From NCBI GenBank assembly GCA_947497085.1, contig CANMFE010000002.1, positions 186,001 through 250,000 of the forward strand: DNA of 64,000 nt. The letters are read 5' to 3'. A program made the translations under genes and the position numbers. This document shows, in pieces, positions 27,044 through 35,356 of the stretch; within the stretch, counting starts at the first letter, position 1, and the number at the start of each line of letters is the position of its first letter. Origin of the DNA: an uncultured Sphingomonadaceae bacterium. GTDB taxonomy: Bacteria; Pseudomonadota; Alphaproteobacteria; Sphingomonadales; Sphingomonadaceae. Under the pieces are notes generated by a model. It ran no database searches, was not told the origin of the DNA, and was given only the letters and a program-made list of their open reading frames with translations.

Positions 27044-27889
27044 TTATCCGGCGGGCTCTTGTGTAATGTCACCCTCATCCTCAGGTAGTACGTTCAAAAG
27101 CGCGCTGAGCTGCGCTTCACAGCCATTTTGCAGCAAGAGCTGGGCTAGCTCGAGATTATCTTCCGGCAAGGCATCCAGCTCAATCAGTTCGATCTCGGTG
27201 ACGTCTTCTTCACTGGGCGTAGTAGCCGCGTCTTCACGCCCCACCAGGCGGTACCGATATCCATTGCCGATTGGCGTTGCCATTTCAGGCCAGGCCACAC
27301 CCAATGTGTAACGTCCCCAGAAAAGCCGGGTCATCGCGCCGCCATCGGCCATGCCCAGCCATGCGTAACGGCCCCTTTCAACATCCTTGCGCGTAAGCAG
27401 CAATCCCTGGTCCTGCACATAACAGACCCGTCCACTTTCATCGATATCGGCATGCCATAACGAAGTCCGCATCAGCTTTGCCTGTGCTTCCCTTTTGAGC
27501 ATATCATCCGGCGTTTCAGCCGTGCCTGTTTCACTCCCCGGATATACCGCACGTACCGCACCTGCAGCAGCCCTGACGGCAGACGCGTTTTTGACCGAAC
27601 GGGTCAGCCCCACCAAAAGGTTGCGATCGCGGTTGACCCGGCCATCAAGTACAAAATTGCCCGGCCCTTTCAGGACACGTGTTCCGGCCCTGTCCACCAC
27701 GATCACCTTGTCCTGCGCCTTTAGCGTAATGCGCGCATCAGCAGGCAGTTTTGTACCTTTGGGATAGTCCGGTGATGATGGCCCCGTGGCATTTACGACC
27801 ATGGACTGCGCATATGCAGCCGATACAGGCAATGCCGCCGCCATAATCGCCGCCGCCGATATGATATTGCGTGTCAGCCGCACCATCAT
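27044..27889 (-). CDS. Secreted protein of unknown function, paralogue of the upstream gene
   Basis: This 281-residue product starts MMVRLTRN with a signal peptide ending AYA-QS. Its N-terminal 90 residues closely parallel the preceding gene: VVNATGPSSPDYPKGTKLPA then ARITLKAQDKVIVVDRAGTR and LKGPGNFVLDGRV, against VVRSTGPSQAQYPKGKKLPA and RVLSGPGTYTLDGQV. The shared block looks like a small beta-domain, somewhat FecR-like. The C-terminal end is acidic and both share a closing ALLLxxGCxxQLxxLLxxL. Start ATG at 27889 lies eight bases after the upstream stop. I do not recognise the family. Placement between cyclase and TpsB genes suggests an envelope accessory role in the adhesin system. Confidence 0.75.
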   Translation of the reverse strand: MMVRLTRNIISAAAIMAAALPVSAAYAQSMVVNATGPSSPDYPKGTKLPADARITLKAQDKVIVVDRAGTRVLKGPGNFVLDGRVNRDRNLLVGLTRSVKNASAVRAAAGAVRAVYPGSETGTAETPDDMLKREAQAKLMRTSLWHADIDESGRVCYVQDQGLLLTRKDVERGRYAWLGMADGGAMTRLFWGRYTLGVAWPEMATPIGNGYRYRLVGREDAATTPSEEDVTEIELIELDALPEDNLELAQLLLQNGCEAQLSALLNVLPEDEGDITQEPAG

Positions 27890-27896
27890 CACACCC

Positions 27897-28676
27897 CTAT
27901 TCGCCGCCGCCAATGATGGCGCCGTCACTTGCTTCCAGCGTTGTGACAAGCAGTTCAAGCTGCGTATCGCAGCCTTTTTCGATCAGTAAGGCAGCTGTCT
28001 GGTCAAGATCATCCGGTACATTGCCCAGCAGGCGGGTGGTAATTGTTTGCGGGCCGCCCATACCTTGCACGTTTATCTGGTAACTGCCGCCATCGACCAG
28101 CGGTACGGCATCATGCGGCCAGGATTTGAGTGCATTGCCGCGCCGCCATTCAATCGGCGCTGCAGCATTTTGACCGCTGAGCTGGCCGGACGCATTATCA
28201 ATGACGCTGGAACGCCATAATATCTGTGTGGCGGGATTGGCCACACAATAGGTGCCGCCCTTGGCCACATCGATAAACCACAGATTCGGACTCGGCATCG
28301 TCTGGCCCGACATGCGCAGGCTGTTGCCCGCACCCCGCACAGCGCCGGTGCGTGCGCGCCGTGTGCTGCGGTTCGAAAGAAAGCCGGCCACACGGGTGCT
28401 GCGCGTCTGGTCCCGCCGCACCTGCCCGTCAAGCGTGTAGGTGCCAGGACCAGACAGAACGCGCGAGCCTGATTTGTCGAGCACGGTCACACGGTCGCCT
28501 TTCTTCAGCGTCACACGGGCATTGGCGGGTAGTTTCTTGCCCTTGGGATATTGTGCCTGTGACGGCCCGGTCGAACGCACCACCACAGACTGCGCATGGG
28601 CAATGCCCACACTCACCATGGCACTGCCGAGCGCAAAAGCCGCTGCCGCCATTTTGATTTTTTTAGCCGAGAACAT
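27897..28676 (-). CDS. Secreted protein of unknown function, first of a paralogous pair
   Basis: The 259-residue product has a signal peptide (AAAFALGSAMVSVGIAHA-QS). A ~90-residue beta-rich block follows, with a basic patch (VRRDQTRSTRVAGFLSNRST) where the paralogue has VNRDRNLLVGLTRS. It ends with ALLIEKGCDTQLELLVTTL, nearly the same as the paralogue's end. The middle has a single Cys-containing strand (GGTYCVANP, versus SGRVCYVQD). The start overlaps the cyclase stop by 14 bases, so expression is coupled to it. Family not recognised; the pair probably arose by tandem duplication. Confidence 0.75.
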   Translation of the reverse strand: MFSAKKIKMAAAAFALGSAMVSVGIAHAQSVVVRSTGPSQAQYPKGKKLPANARVTLKKGDRVTVLDKSGSRVLSGPGTYTLDGQVRRDQTRSTRVAGFLSNRSTRRARTGAVRGAGNSLRMSGQTMPSPNLWFIDVAKGGTYCVANPATQILWRSSVIDNASGQLSGQNAAAPIEWRRGNALKSWPHDAVPLVDGGSYQINVQGMGGPQTITTRLLGNVPDDLDQTAALLIEKGCDTQLELLVTTLEASDGAIIGGGE

Positions 28677-30714
28677 AGCTCTCTCCCTTTTTTGTCTGCT
28701 GCAACCTTTTGATAAGGTTGGTCAGGGCATTGTCATGCGTGAATTCTGCTGCCCTGTCTGTGAATTTCTGCACACGCCCGGTTTCTCCCGATTCATGCGC
28801 CGCGATAAGCTGTGCCAATTCTTCGCGCTTGCTGCTTTCCCATTCGGGGGCTGGTTCAAACACCTCAACCGGGGTGGAACGTCCGCGCAACGTCACACGG
28901 CCCATCGGGCGATACCAGTCCAGCCCGGACCGTTCCGCCGCCTCGCGGCTGACCAGCACTTTTGTCTCCAGCGCCTTGTTGGCAGCCTCGAGCCGCGCTG
29001 CGGTGTTCATGGCATCGCCCAGCGCGGTATATTGCATCCGCCCTTCACCGCCGAAATTGCCGACAATGGCTTCGCCATAATGCAGGCCAACCCGGGTACG
29101 CCCAATCGGCGGAACGCCCTCGGGCACGTCTTTGCGAAACGCCTCGCCTTCTTCATACAGGGCATAGGCCGCCTTGGCCGCGCGTTCGCCATCATCGTCA
29201 GAGGATATCGGGGCGCCCCAGAATGCCACGACAGCATCGCCCACAAACTTGTCGATCGTGCCACCATATTCGAGCACCACATCGCTCAGCCGGTCGAGAT
29301 AGTCATTGAGCAGCTGTGCCACCATTTCGGGCGGCACCGCGTGGCTCAGCTTGGTAAACCCTTCCAGGTCTGTAAAGACGCAGAAAATCTCCCTTTTCTC
29401 ACCATGCAGGGCCAGCTTGTCGGGGTCCTTCATGATCTGGGTCGCAATTGAGCGTGGCAGATATTTGCCCAGCGCGCTTTGCGCAAAGGCGCGTTGTTTC
29501 GACCCGATCACCCGCGCCGCCGCGCCTACTGACGTATAGGCCAGCAGCCAGCCCAGGCCGAGACCGAAAGAGGGCACGCCCAATGTGCTGATATTCATCG
29601 GCTCCAGTGCAAATGGCAGCACCACAAAAAACAGGATTTGCCCCGTCAGCAGCAAAGCGATCAGCCATGCCCGCCCGAATATGAGCGCCGTCGCTGCGCC
29701 CGCCGCCACAGCGAACAACGCCATAGCCCATAATACCCAGCCCGGCAGAGCTCTGGGCCGGTGGTCATCCAGCAACTGGGCCAGCATATGCGCGTGTACC
29801 TCCAGCCCGATCATCTGCGCCGCACCCGTCACCGGATCGCCAAGCCGTGTCAGCGGCGTGTCAAACTGGTCATAATCGACAATATCCCCGCCTATCAGGA
29901 CATATTTGCCTGCAACCTGGTCGACCATGAATTCGGCCATTTCCGGGTCTGAAAACAGGTCGATCGGCAGTTTGTTGAAAACCGGTCGTTCGCTTGATGT
30001 CGGCACGCGGTAGCGTATCGGCCCTTCATAGCTTTCAAACGCAGGCTGTATCGGTGCCATCGCATTGGAAAGGAATGGCGGCAGGTTTTCAGGCTGCGTT
30101 GGCCATCTGCGCGCGACTCCGTCCAGATCAGTTTCCAGCCGGATGCTGGCAGGTTTCGTGTTTTCGGTTGTTACATTGGCAAGATATTGTTCGAGGAATT
30201 TCTGCTGCTCATACTGGATCGCTTCGGTGTTGCTCTCGGCTGTTGCAAAAGCAACATGTGTCGGAGTCTGCATCGACCGTAGCGCAGATTGTAAAAGCGG
30301 ATCGTCATCCTGTGGCTGGTCGAACAGGATATCAATCCCGATCGCCTTTGGCCCCATCTGGTCAATATTGGCGAGCGCGTTCGCCAAAGTGGTGCGGTCC
30401 ATAGGCGAACGCTGCCCCGTATCGCGCAGAACCTGATCAGTATAGACTATCATGACAATGCGCTCATCCTGGTCCGTTCCCTCTGCCAGGTTTCCCGCGC
30501 GCAGATCGTATAGGGCAGCCTCGGCATCACGCACGAGCGCCATGTCCCAGCTATAGCGGGCCACCAATATGGCCAGTAACAATATCATGCCGGTCGCAAA
30601 TAAACGCACCGGTCCCAATTGCCGAAACGTACGCCGTGCGGTCCGCTCCATTTCTCCGTCTTCGGACGGAGCGGCTGTTGCCTGTATGGCATCAGGGGGC
30701 GGTGTTTCAGCCAT
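28663..30714 (-). CDS. CHASE2-sensor class III nucleotide cyclase
   Basis: This 683-residue membrane protein is built as: cytoplasmic N-terminus; TM helix (about 35-52); periplasmic CHASE2 sensor (about 60-330) with GPKAIGIDILFDQPQDDDP and KYVLIGGDIVDYDQFDTP; three closely spaced TM helices (about 335-410); and a class III cyclase catalytic domain (about 440-610). The two metal Asp residues are in FTDLEGFTKL and VGDAVVAFWGAP, the Lys of the purine site is in TIDKFVGD, and YTALGDAMNTAARLE is the classic closing motif. Adenylate rather than guanylate cyclase is likely from family but not proven. ATG at 30714 is three bases after the CHAT stop and preferred over the TTG at 30720. The sensor faces the same compartment as the CHAT protein and the two secreted proteins. 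Confidence 0.9.
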   Translation of the reverse strand: MAETPPPDAIQATAAPSEDGEMERTARRTFRQLGPVRLFATGMILLLAILVARYSWDMALVRDAEAALYDLRAGNLAEGTDQDERIVMIVYTDQVLRDTGQRSPMDRTTLANALANIDQMGPKAIGIDILFDQPQDDDPLLQSALRSMQTPTHVAFATAESNTEAIQYEQQKFLEQYLANVTTENTKPASIRLETDLDGVARRWPTQPENLPPFLSNAMAPIQPAFESYEGPIRYRVPTSSERPVFNKLPIDLFSDPEMAEFMVDQVAGKYVLIGGDIVDYDQFDTPLTRLGDPVTGAAQMIGLEVHAHMLAQLLDDHRPRALPGWVLWAMALFAVAAGAATALIFGRAWLIALLLTGQILFFVVLPFALEPMNISTLGVPSFGLGLGWLLAYTSVGAAARVIGSKQRAFAQSALGKYLPRSIATQIMKDPDKLALHGEKREIFCVFTDLEGFTKLSHAVPPEMVAQLLNDYLDRLSDVVLEYGGTIDKFVGDAVVAFWGAPISSDDDGERAAKAAYALYEEGEAFRKDVPEGVPPIGRTRVGLHYGEAIVGNFGGEGRMQYTALGDAMNTAARLEAANKALETKVLVSREAAERSGLDWYRPMGRVTLRGRSTPVEVFEPAPEWESSKREELAQLIAAHESGETGRVQKFTDRAAEFTHDNALTNLIKRLQQTKKGESYVLG

Positions 30715-30716
30715 TT

Positions 30717-33700
30717 TCAATCGCTACCTGCTTCACCTGCCGCATTCCCGGCTTGCGCTGCGGCGCTTTGCTGGACGCTGATAAACGGACGGCGGCCATC
30801 GCCCACCACGGCAAAACCGGACCAGTAATAAGGGTGTGAGGTTAGCGGATCATCCATGAGCGGGCGCTGCGCCTTGTTGAGTGCATCCACAATGCTGGTG
30901 CCAGCCGCCGATTCAAACATCCCGCTGATGAGCCGCTCCGTCGCATCAAAATCATCGGGCGCGGGCCAGTGGCTGGCCAGCACAGACCGGCCGCCAGCCC
31001 CCACGAAAGAGCGGACAAGGCCATCAAGCGCGCTGCCGCCGCCGCTGGTAATGCCGGCATCACGCGTCGCGGCCACGGTTGCACGGCCTGCGGTATCGCA
31101 TGCCGAAAGAATGATCATATCGGCATCAAGATCCAGATCGAAAATTTCCTTGAAGCTGAGCAGGCCATCGGAATTCTGTCCACCAAATGACGTAAGCAGT
31201 GCAGGGCGTGCCGGGCAATCCGGGCGCGGTGCAGTCACCAGCCCATGCGTGGCAAAATGCACAATACGGTACTGGTTCAGATCGCCGCGCGACAGGATAT
31301 TCTCATCGGTAAAAGCCTCACCCGTCACGACTTCAGCCGTGCCGCTGCCCAAAATGCCCTGTGCACGGCGCAGTTCCCTGTCCGAAATAGGTTTGTTCCA
31401 TTCCCCCAATGGCCAGGCGCAATTGGTGGCATCATATTCCGCGCTTTGCGGATCAGCAGTCCGGGCACCGCGAATACCGGTCAGGTTTTCTTCGTCAAAA
31501 ACAGCCGCATTCTGGCCAAAGCCCAGATACTGATTGGACGCTCGTGAAACTGGTGCCTGACGCGCATCGTAAAAAGCGCGCACCGAAACAGCCGTACTGA
31601 CATCAGTTGTCCGCCCCACCCAGTTAACTCCGGTGAAATCGAATGGGTCGGCATCCGGGCTTTCAATGCGGGTCAAATAGGCATTTACCGATGCATCATC
31701 GGCCACGAGCAGGTTTACAGGCAGGCTGAGCATGGCGCCATCGGGTTCAAATACCAGATGTTTCACACCCGTAAGATCAGCGGCAACGGGACCAAACAGG
31801 TCACGGTAAAGCGCCCGCGCATTTTCAACATCAAACGGACTTGTCACATATTGGAATCCGTCAAAACTGGAAATTGTGTCGCGGATCGCGCCTACTCGCG
31901 CTGTCATTTGCGCAGCAGTCATATCGGAACGATAGGCGGTCGCCCTGTCCTTGTTCGCAAAGAAGACATAGACATCATCGGACACCACGGACACACGGGC
32001 ATACGCTTCGTCGCGGCCCAGCATGCCTTGCAGTTCAGCGAGTGACAATGTGCGCGAAGACACGGCCTTGTACTGCGGATAGTCGGCCAGCTTGATGAGC
32101 GTTTGCTGTTGCTGCTGCTCCAGCTGTTCGATCTGGGCCGCGGTTTCGGCACGCTGTAGCGCGATGCGCGGATTCTGTTCGGTCTGCCCCAAAGCCGCAA
32201 AACGGATGCGGGCCTGTTCAATCGAACGTGTCAGGTTATTGGACTGGCGGAACAGGCGGGCCGCTTCATCATCCCCGCTGCTGAGTTCGCGGGCGAGTAT
32301 TGACTGTGTTTCAGCCACGCCAGGACGCACCAGTATCTGCGTCGCGTCAAGGAAGTCAGAGGCAAGTTCGGGCCGGGCCGCCATGTCGCGTGCCAATATG
32401 GTGAAATAGGGCGATAGCTGGTTGACCATGCCCGATGTGGGATTGCGTCTGTCGAGCGATGCCGCCACGACATCCTTGTAAATTGTGAGTGCTTCATCAT
32501 CGCGGCCACGCCGCACCAGGAAAGCGGCATAGCGCGCCCGCGCCGCATTGAGCGCACGCGCCTGTGGATATTGTACTTCGAGCAGGTTGATGGCCGCGGT
32601 GAAATATTCCTGCGCTGCGGAATAATTCCCTTCACTTTCGGCAATCTGAGCAAGTTCAGCCAGTATCTGCGCGCGCAGGCGGATAATGGAAACCACGCGC
32701 CCTTCACGCACCGCCACCACTTCGCGCAGCGCTTCGGCCAGCGCCGCACGGGCACCTGCATTATTACCTTTCAGGCGGTTCGCCGTGGCCTCCAGATGTT
32801 TGGCCTGTGCATCGATAATGATGATACGCTCTTCTGGCGTGAGTTTCAGATCATCGGCAAGACCCAGCGCCTCTGATGAGGCATCCGATGCATTGATACG
32901 CATGGAAATGGGCTGTGTAATCTCGCCTGTCCTGCGCAGCACGTCAGACCCGCTATAGAGCGGCGGCACAGGCTCGTTCAGCCGCGCGATAGCGGGATTG
33001 AATTTACGCTGGTTGATTAAATGAATTGCTTCAAAATTACGCAGCAACCGTTCCTGTACAGGCGTAGAGCTGCCAACAGAACGCGCTTCGGCAAATAATG
33101 TGTTCGCTTCCGCAAATTCACCAAGGTTTGACTTTTGCAATGCCCGGTTGACCAGGAATTCAGCCGGATCGATTTCCACCGGTTTGTCGAGACTGGCAAC
33201 ACGCTGCTGCAATGTTTCAAAAAACTGGGCGGCATCGGCATAGTCACCGCTATTGTTGCGCCTGTATCCTTCGGCCAGTGCCTGATCGGGATCGAGCGAA
33301 AGCGCCTGGATACGCGCGAAAGCTTCACTGTCCCCCACGGATGTCGTGGCAACGGATATCTCGCCATCGACAATTTCATCAGCCATGATGGATTTGAGAG
33401 CAAGCTCAAGTGCGCTGTCGTAAACGGAAAACCCTTCGGCAAAATAGGTGATCTTGCCATTACGGGCTTGTGAGACGCTGTACCCGATAGCGCCATTGCG
33501 CCATTTACAGCTTTGTTGGGTGACACCTTCCACATTAATTGTCGCGGCCTGTACCGCAGCGCTGCAATCCACGTCCTGCGCACGGCGAGCGGCCAGTCGG
33601 GCTGCCGGATCACCACCATCGTCGCGCAGCGCAAAAATATGCCCCACCGGCAATGCGCTATCACGGCAGACAATCGCCCAACTGCGGTCAAAAGGCGAGA

Positions 33701-33881
33701 CATTGGCAACATCCGCCGCCTTGTTCTGCACCTGGCACAACACGCCGCTTTCATTGCCCAGCGGGAAACTGTCACGCAGGCTGAGCGGTATGTCCTGCGC
33801 CGCAAGCTGCGCAGGCAGCATGACAGTGAGTATTGCCGCCAACGTCAATGGTAAAGCCAGAATTCTGCTTTTCAGTCGCAT
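30717..33881 (-). CDS. Secreted TPR-CHAT (caspase-like) protease
   Basis: The 1054-residue product has a signal peptide (ILALPLTLAAILTVMLPAQL). A ~170-residue N-terminal domain with several Cys follows, then helical TPR-like repeats (about 200-480) and a coiled-coil Gln-rich stretch (QIEQLEQQQQQ). The C-terminal CHAT domain (about 700-1040) holds the catalytic dyad His879 in HFATHGL and Cys928 in ILSACDTA, with the later SFVGAGGRSVLASHW and YYWSGFAVVGD blocks typical of CHAT. CHAT proteins are clostripain/caspase-fold peptidases, often separase-like. ATG at 33881 follows a strong GGGGGAUGGAAU leader; ATG at 33899 is less likely. First gene of the six-gene operon that ends with the adhesin. 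The substrate is unknown; the co-exported adhesin is a candidate. Confidence 0.9.
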   Translation of the reverse strand: MRLKSRILALPLTLAAILTVMLPAQLAAQDIPLSLRDSFPLGNESGVLCQVQNKAADVANVSPFDRSWAIVCRDSALPVGHIFALRDDGGDPAARLAARRAQDVDCSAAVQAATINVEGVTQQSCKWRNGAIGYSVSQARNGKITYFAEGFSVYDSALELALKSIMADEIVDGEISVATTSVGDSEAFARIQALSLDPDQALAEGYRRNNSGDYADAAQFFETLQQRVASLDKPVEIDPAEFLVNRALQKSNLGEFAEANTLFAEARSVGSSTPVQERLLRNFEAIHLINQRKFNPAIARLNEPVPPLYSGSDVLRRTGEITQPISMRINASDASSEALGLADDLKLTPEERIIIIDAQAKHLEATANRLKGNNAGARAALAEALREVVAVREGRVVSIIRLRAQILAELAQIAESEGNYSAAQEYFTAAINLLEVQYPQARALNAARARYAAFLVRRGRDDEALTIYKDVVAASLDRRNPTSGMVNQLSPYFTILARDMAARPELASDFLDATQILVRPGVAETQSILARELSSGDDEAARLFRQSNNLTRSIEQARIRFAALGQTEQNPRIALQRAETAAQIEQLEQQQQQTLIKLADYPQYKAVSSRTLSLAELQGMLGRDEAYARVSVVSDDVYVFFANKDRATAYRSDMTAAQMTARVGAIRDTISSFDGFQYVTSPFDVENARALYRDLFGPVAADLTGVKHLVFEPDGAMLSLPVNLLVADDASVNAYLTRIESPDADPFDFTGVNWVGRTTDVSTAVSVRAFYDARQAPVSRASNQYLGFGQNAAVFDEENLTGIRGARTADPQSAEYDATNCAWPLGEWNKPISDRELRRAQGILGSGTAEVVTGEAFTDENILSRGDLNQYRIVHFATHGLVTAPRPDCPARPALLTSFGGQNSDGLLSFKEIFDLDLDADMIILSACDTAGRATVAATRDAGITSGGGSALDGLVRSFVGAGGRSVLASHWPAPDDFDATERLISGMFESAAGTSIVDALNKAQRPLMDDPLTSHPYYWSGFAVVGDGRRPFISVQQSAAAQAGNAAGEAGSD

Positions 33882-33972
33882 ATTCCATCCCCCGCACATC
33901 AGGCCGCGCTTTGTGCGCGTACACGTGCCTATTTCCTGTTTTGCGACCCGAGTTTAGACTCAGATGTAAATT

Positions 33973-33978
33973 ATTATA
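33973..33978 (-). promoter_or_regulatory. Candidate -10 box for the CHAT-cyclase-adhesin operon
   Basis: The minus strand reads CCTATAATAA, with a perfect TATAAT about 92 bases upstream of the CHAT start. No good -35 hexamer is visible at 16-18 bases. Just downstream is ATTTACATCTGAGTC followed by the small dyad GAGTCTAAACTC. The gap 33882-34073 otherwise contains no gene that I can support. Confidence 0.35.
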
Positions 33979-34073
33979 GGACGTTATCGACACGAAAGCC
34001 ACGCTAGCGTGCGGAAAATCACAGATGGTTAAAATTTTGTTGCGGCCTGATGTAAAATCCACATGATGGGATT

Positions 34074-34751
34074 TCAGTCCGGAAAACCCGAATATATAAT
34101 GTTTTCCTGCACTTCAGCGCGCGGGACAGCAAAATTGTTGACGGACGCTTTGGCATCCCGATAGCCAATAGCCATCCCGCAAAAAAATATATGTTTTTCA
34201 GGAATATCCGCCGCCTCACGTACCTCAGCGCCATATAGCGACCAGGCTTCCTGCGCGCAGCTGTCGAGTCCCGCTTCGCGCAGCAACAACATGACTGTCT
34301 GCAGCCACATGCCGATATCCGACCATTGCGGCGGCCCCATAAAACGCGGTGTGTGCACAAACAGGCACACCGGTGCCTCAAAGGCGCGGAAATTCTGCGC
34401 CATCTGCATCATCCGGCCCATTTTGTCGTCTCGGTTGATGCCAATCGACTCGTACAAGGCTTCACCCACCCCATAGCGTCGGCTGCGATAGGGTTCGGGC
34501 AGGTTTTTGGGATAAATATCATATTCAGGCGACTGGCCCGCTGGTCCCTGTGCCAATTTCATCGTCACCGCGTCGATCAGTTTCTTGAGTGGCTCGCCTG
34601 TCATGATCGTCGCGTTCCAGGGTTGCACATTGCCCCCTGATGGCGAAAGCCGCGCGGCTTCAAGGATGGTTTTGAGCGTTGCCATATCCACCGGCTGATC
34701 CGTAAATGCACGTATGGAACGACGGGTTTTGACAGCTTTGGTGACGTTCAC
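34074..34751 (-). CDS. Nitroreductase-family flavoprotein
   Basis: This 225-residue FMN-dependent oxidoreductase opens with the family hallmark KTRRSIRAFTDQPVD, then LEAARLSPSGGNVQPWNATI (FMN contacts). IGMWLQTVMLLLREAGLDSC and FCGMAIGYRDAKA (the usual GYPD region, here GYRD) complete it. It probably reduces nitroaromatics, quinones or a flavin-linked substrate. Start choice: GTG at 34751 has GGAGG eight bases upstream and overlaps the stop of the preceding orphan gene (GTGA). Longer ATG starts (34766, 34805) would run through that gene and add a Cys-rich stretch unlike the family. Confidence 0.85.
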   Translation of the reverse strand: MNVTKAVKTRRSIRAFTDQPVDMATLKTILEAARLSPSGGNVQPWNATIMTGEPLKKLIDAVTMKLAQGPAGQSPEYDIYPKNLPEPYRSRRYGVGEALYESIGINRDDKMGRMMQMAQNFRAFEAPVCLFVHTPRFMGPPQWSDIGMWLQTVMLLLREAGLDSCAQEAWSLYGAEVREAADIPEKHIFFCGMAIGYRDAKASVNNFAVPRAEVQENIIYSGFPD

Positions 34752-35353
34752 TGTTTTAGCCTCCATTTGCGCACAGGTTTGCGGTTTCTGGCTGCAACAA
34801 GACAATCCATGCCAAAAGAGAATTTTTCTTCGAATGAGCTAGAGTACTTTTGAGGCATACCATGAGCATTCAAAACAGAAGACATTTCAGACGGTGTTAT
34901 AGCTATACGTTTCTCCCAACACACGCGGATAATCTCAATTATCCCAAAATCATCATTCAAGAAATTATTAGAACGTAGATTACGATTGCAAAACCAAACA
35001 GATAGTTCATCTATAATGAACAAAATTTCTATCTTGAATGGCGCCATCCATTCTGCTGCCACTGCAAGGTCTTTCTGGACATATAAATCTAGATCATCAC
35101 GTACCCTAATAAGTGTCTCAGAGTCTGTATCTTCTGCTATAAGAAATCCATCGCCGTACATCTGATTTCTTTCACTACTAACTACACCCGATGTTCCTGC
35201 TCGATAGCCGTTCAGTATTGTAATAGTATCTCCAAGCCTAGGAGAATTGTCTTTGCGGCCTATGCAAAAAGGGCAGTCATTTTCCGCACCTTTTTGGGAT
35301 GCTATTGTTTCGCTAAAGTCCCCTCTACCCAAAATTGCGAGACAATCTTGCAA
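34748..35353 (-). CDS. AT-rich orphan gene, function unknown
   Basis: The 201-codon frame is clearly richer in A+T than all its neighbours, with codon use unlike them. It begins with TTG at 35353 directly after the cobT stop; GAGGA in the cobT end can serve as ribosome binding site. It ends in a GTGA overlap with the nitroreductase. Visible features are a CPFC pair near residue 28, a KOW/SH3-like stretch RLGDTITILNGYRAGTSGVV, and a segment FKIEILFIIDELSVWFC. The coupling on both sides argues that it is translated. The family is not recognised; recent acquisition into the cob operon region is likely. It could be a gene from a toxin-immunity or phage-related pool, but nothing proves that. Confidence 0.55.
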   Translation of the reverse strand: MQDCLAILGRGDFSETIASQKGAENDCPFCIGRKDNSPRLGDTITILNGYRAGTSGVVSSERNQMYGDGFLIAEDTDSETLIRVRDDLDLYVQKDLAVAAEWMAPFKIEILFIIDELSVWFCNRNLRSNNFLNDDFGIIEIIRVCWEKRIAITPSEMSSVLNAHGMPQKYSSSFEEKFSFGMDCLVAARNRKPVRKWRLKQ

Positions 35354-35356
35354 TTT

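Noticed and set aside
34752..34805. Upstream ATG starts for the nitroreductase
   Set aside because: They would extend into the preceding gene and add a Cys-rich stretch not seen in the family; GTG at 34751 has a better ribosome binding site.
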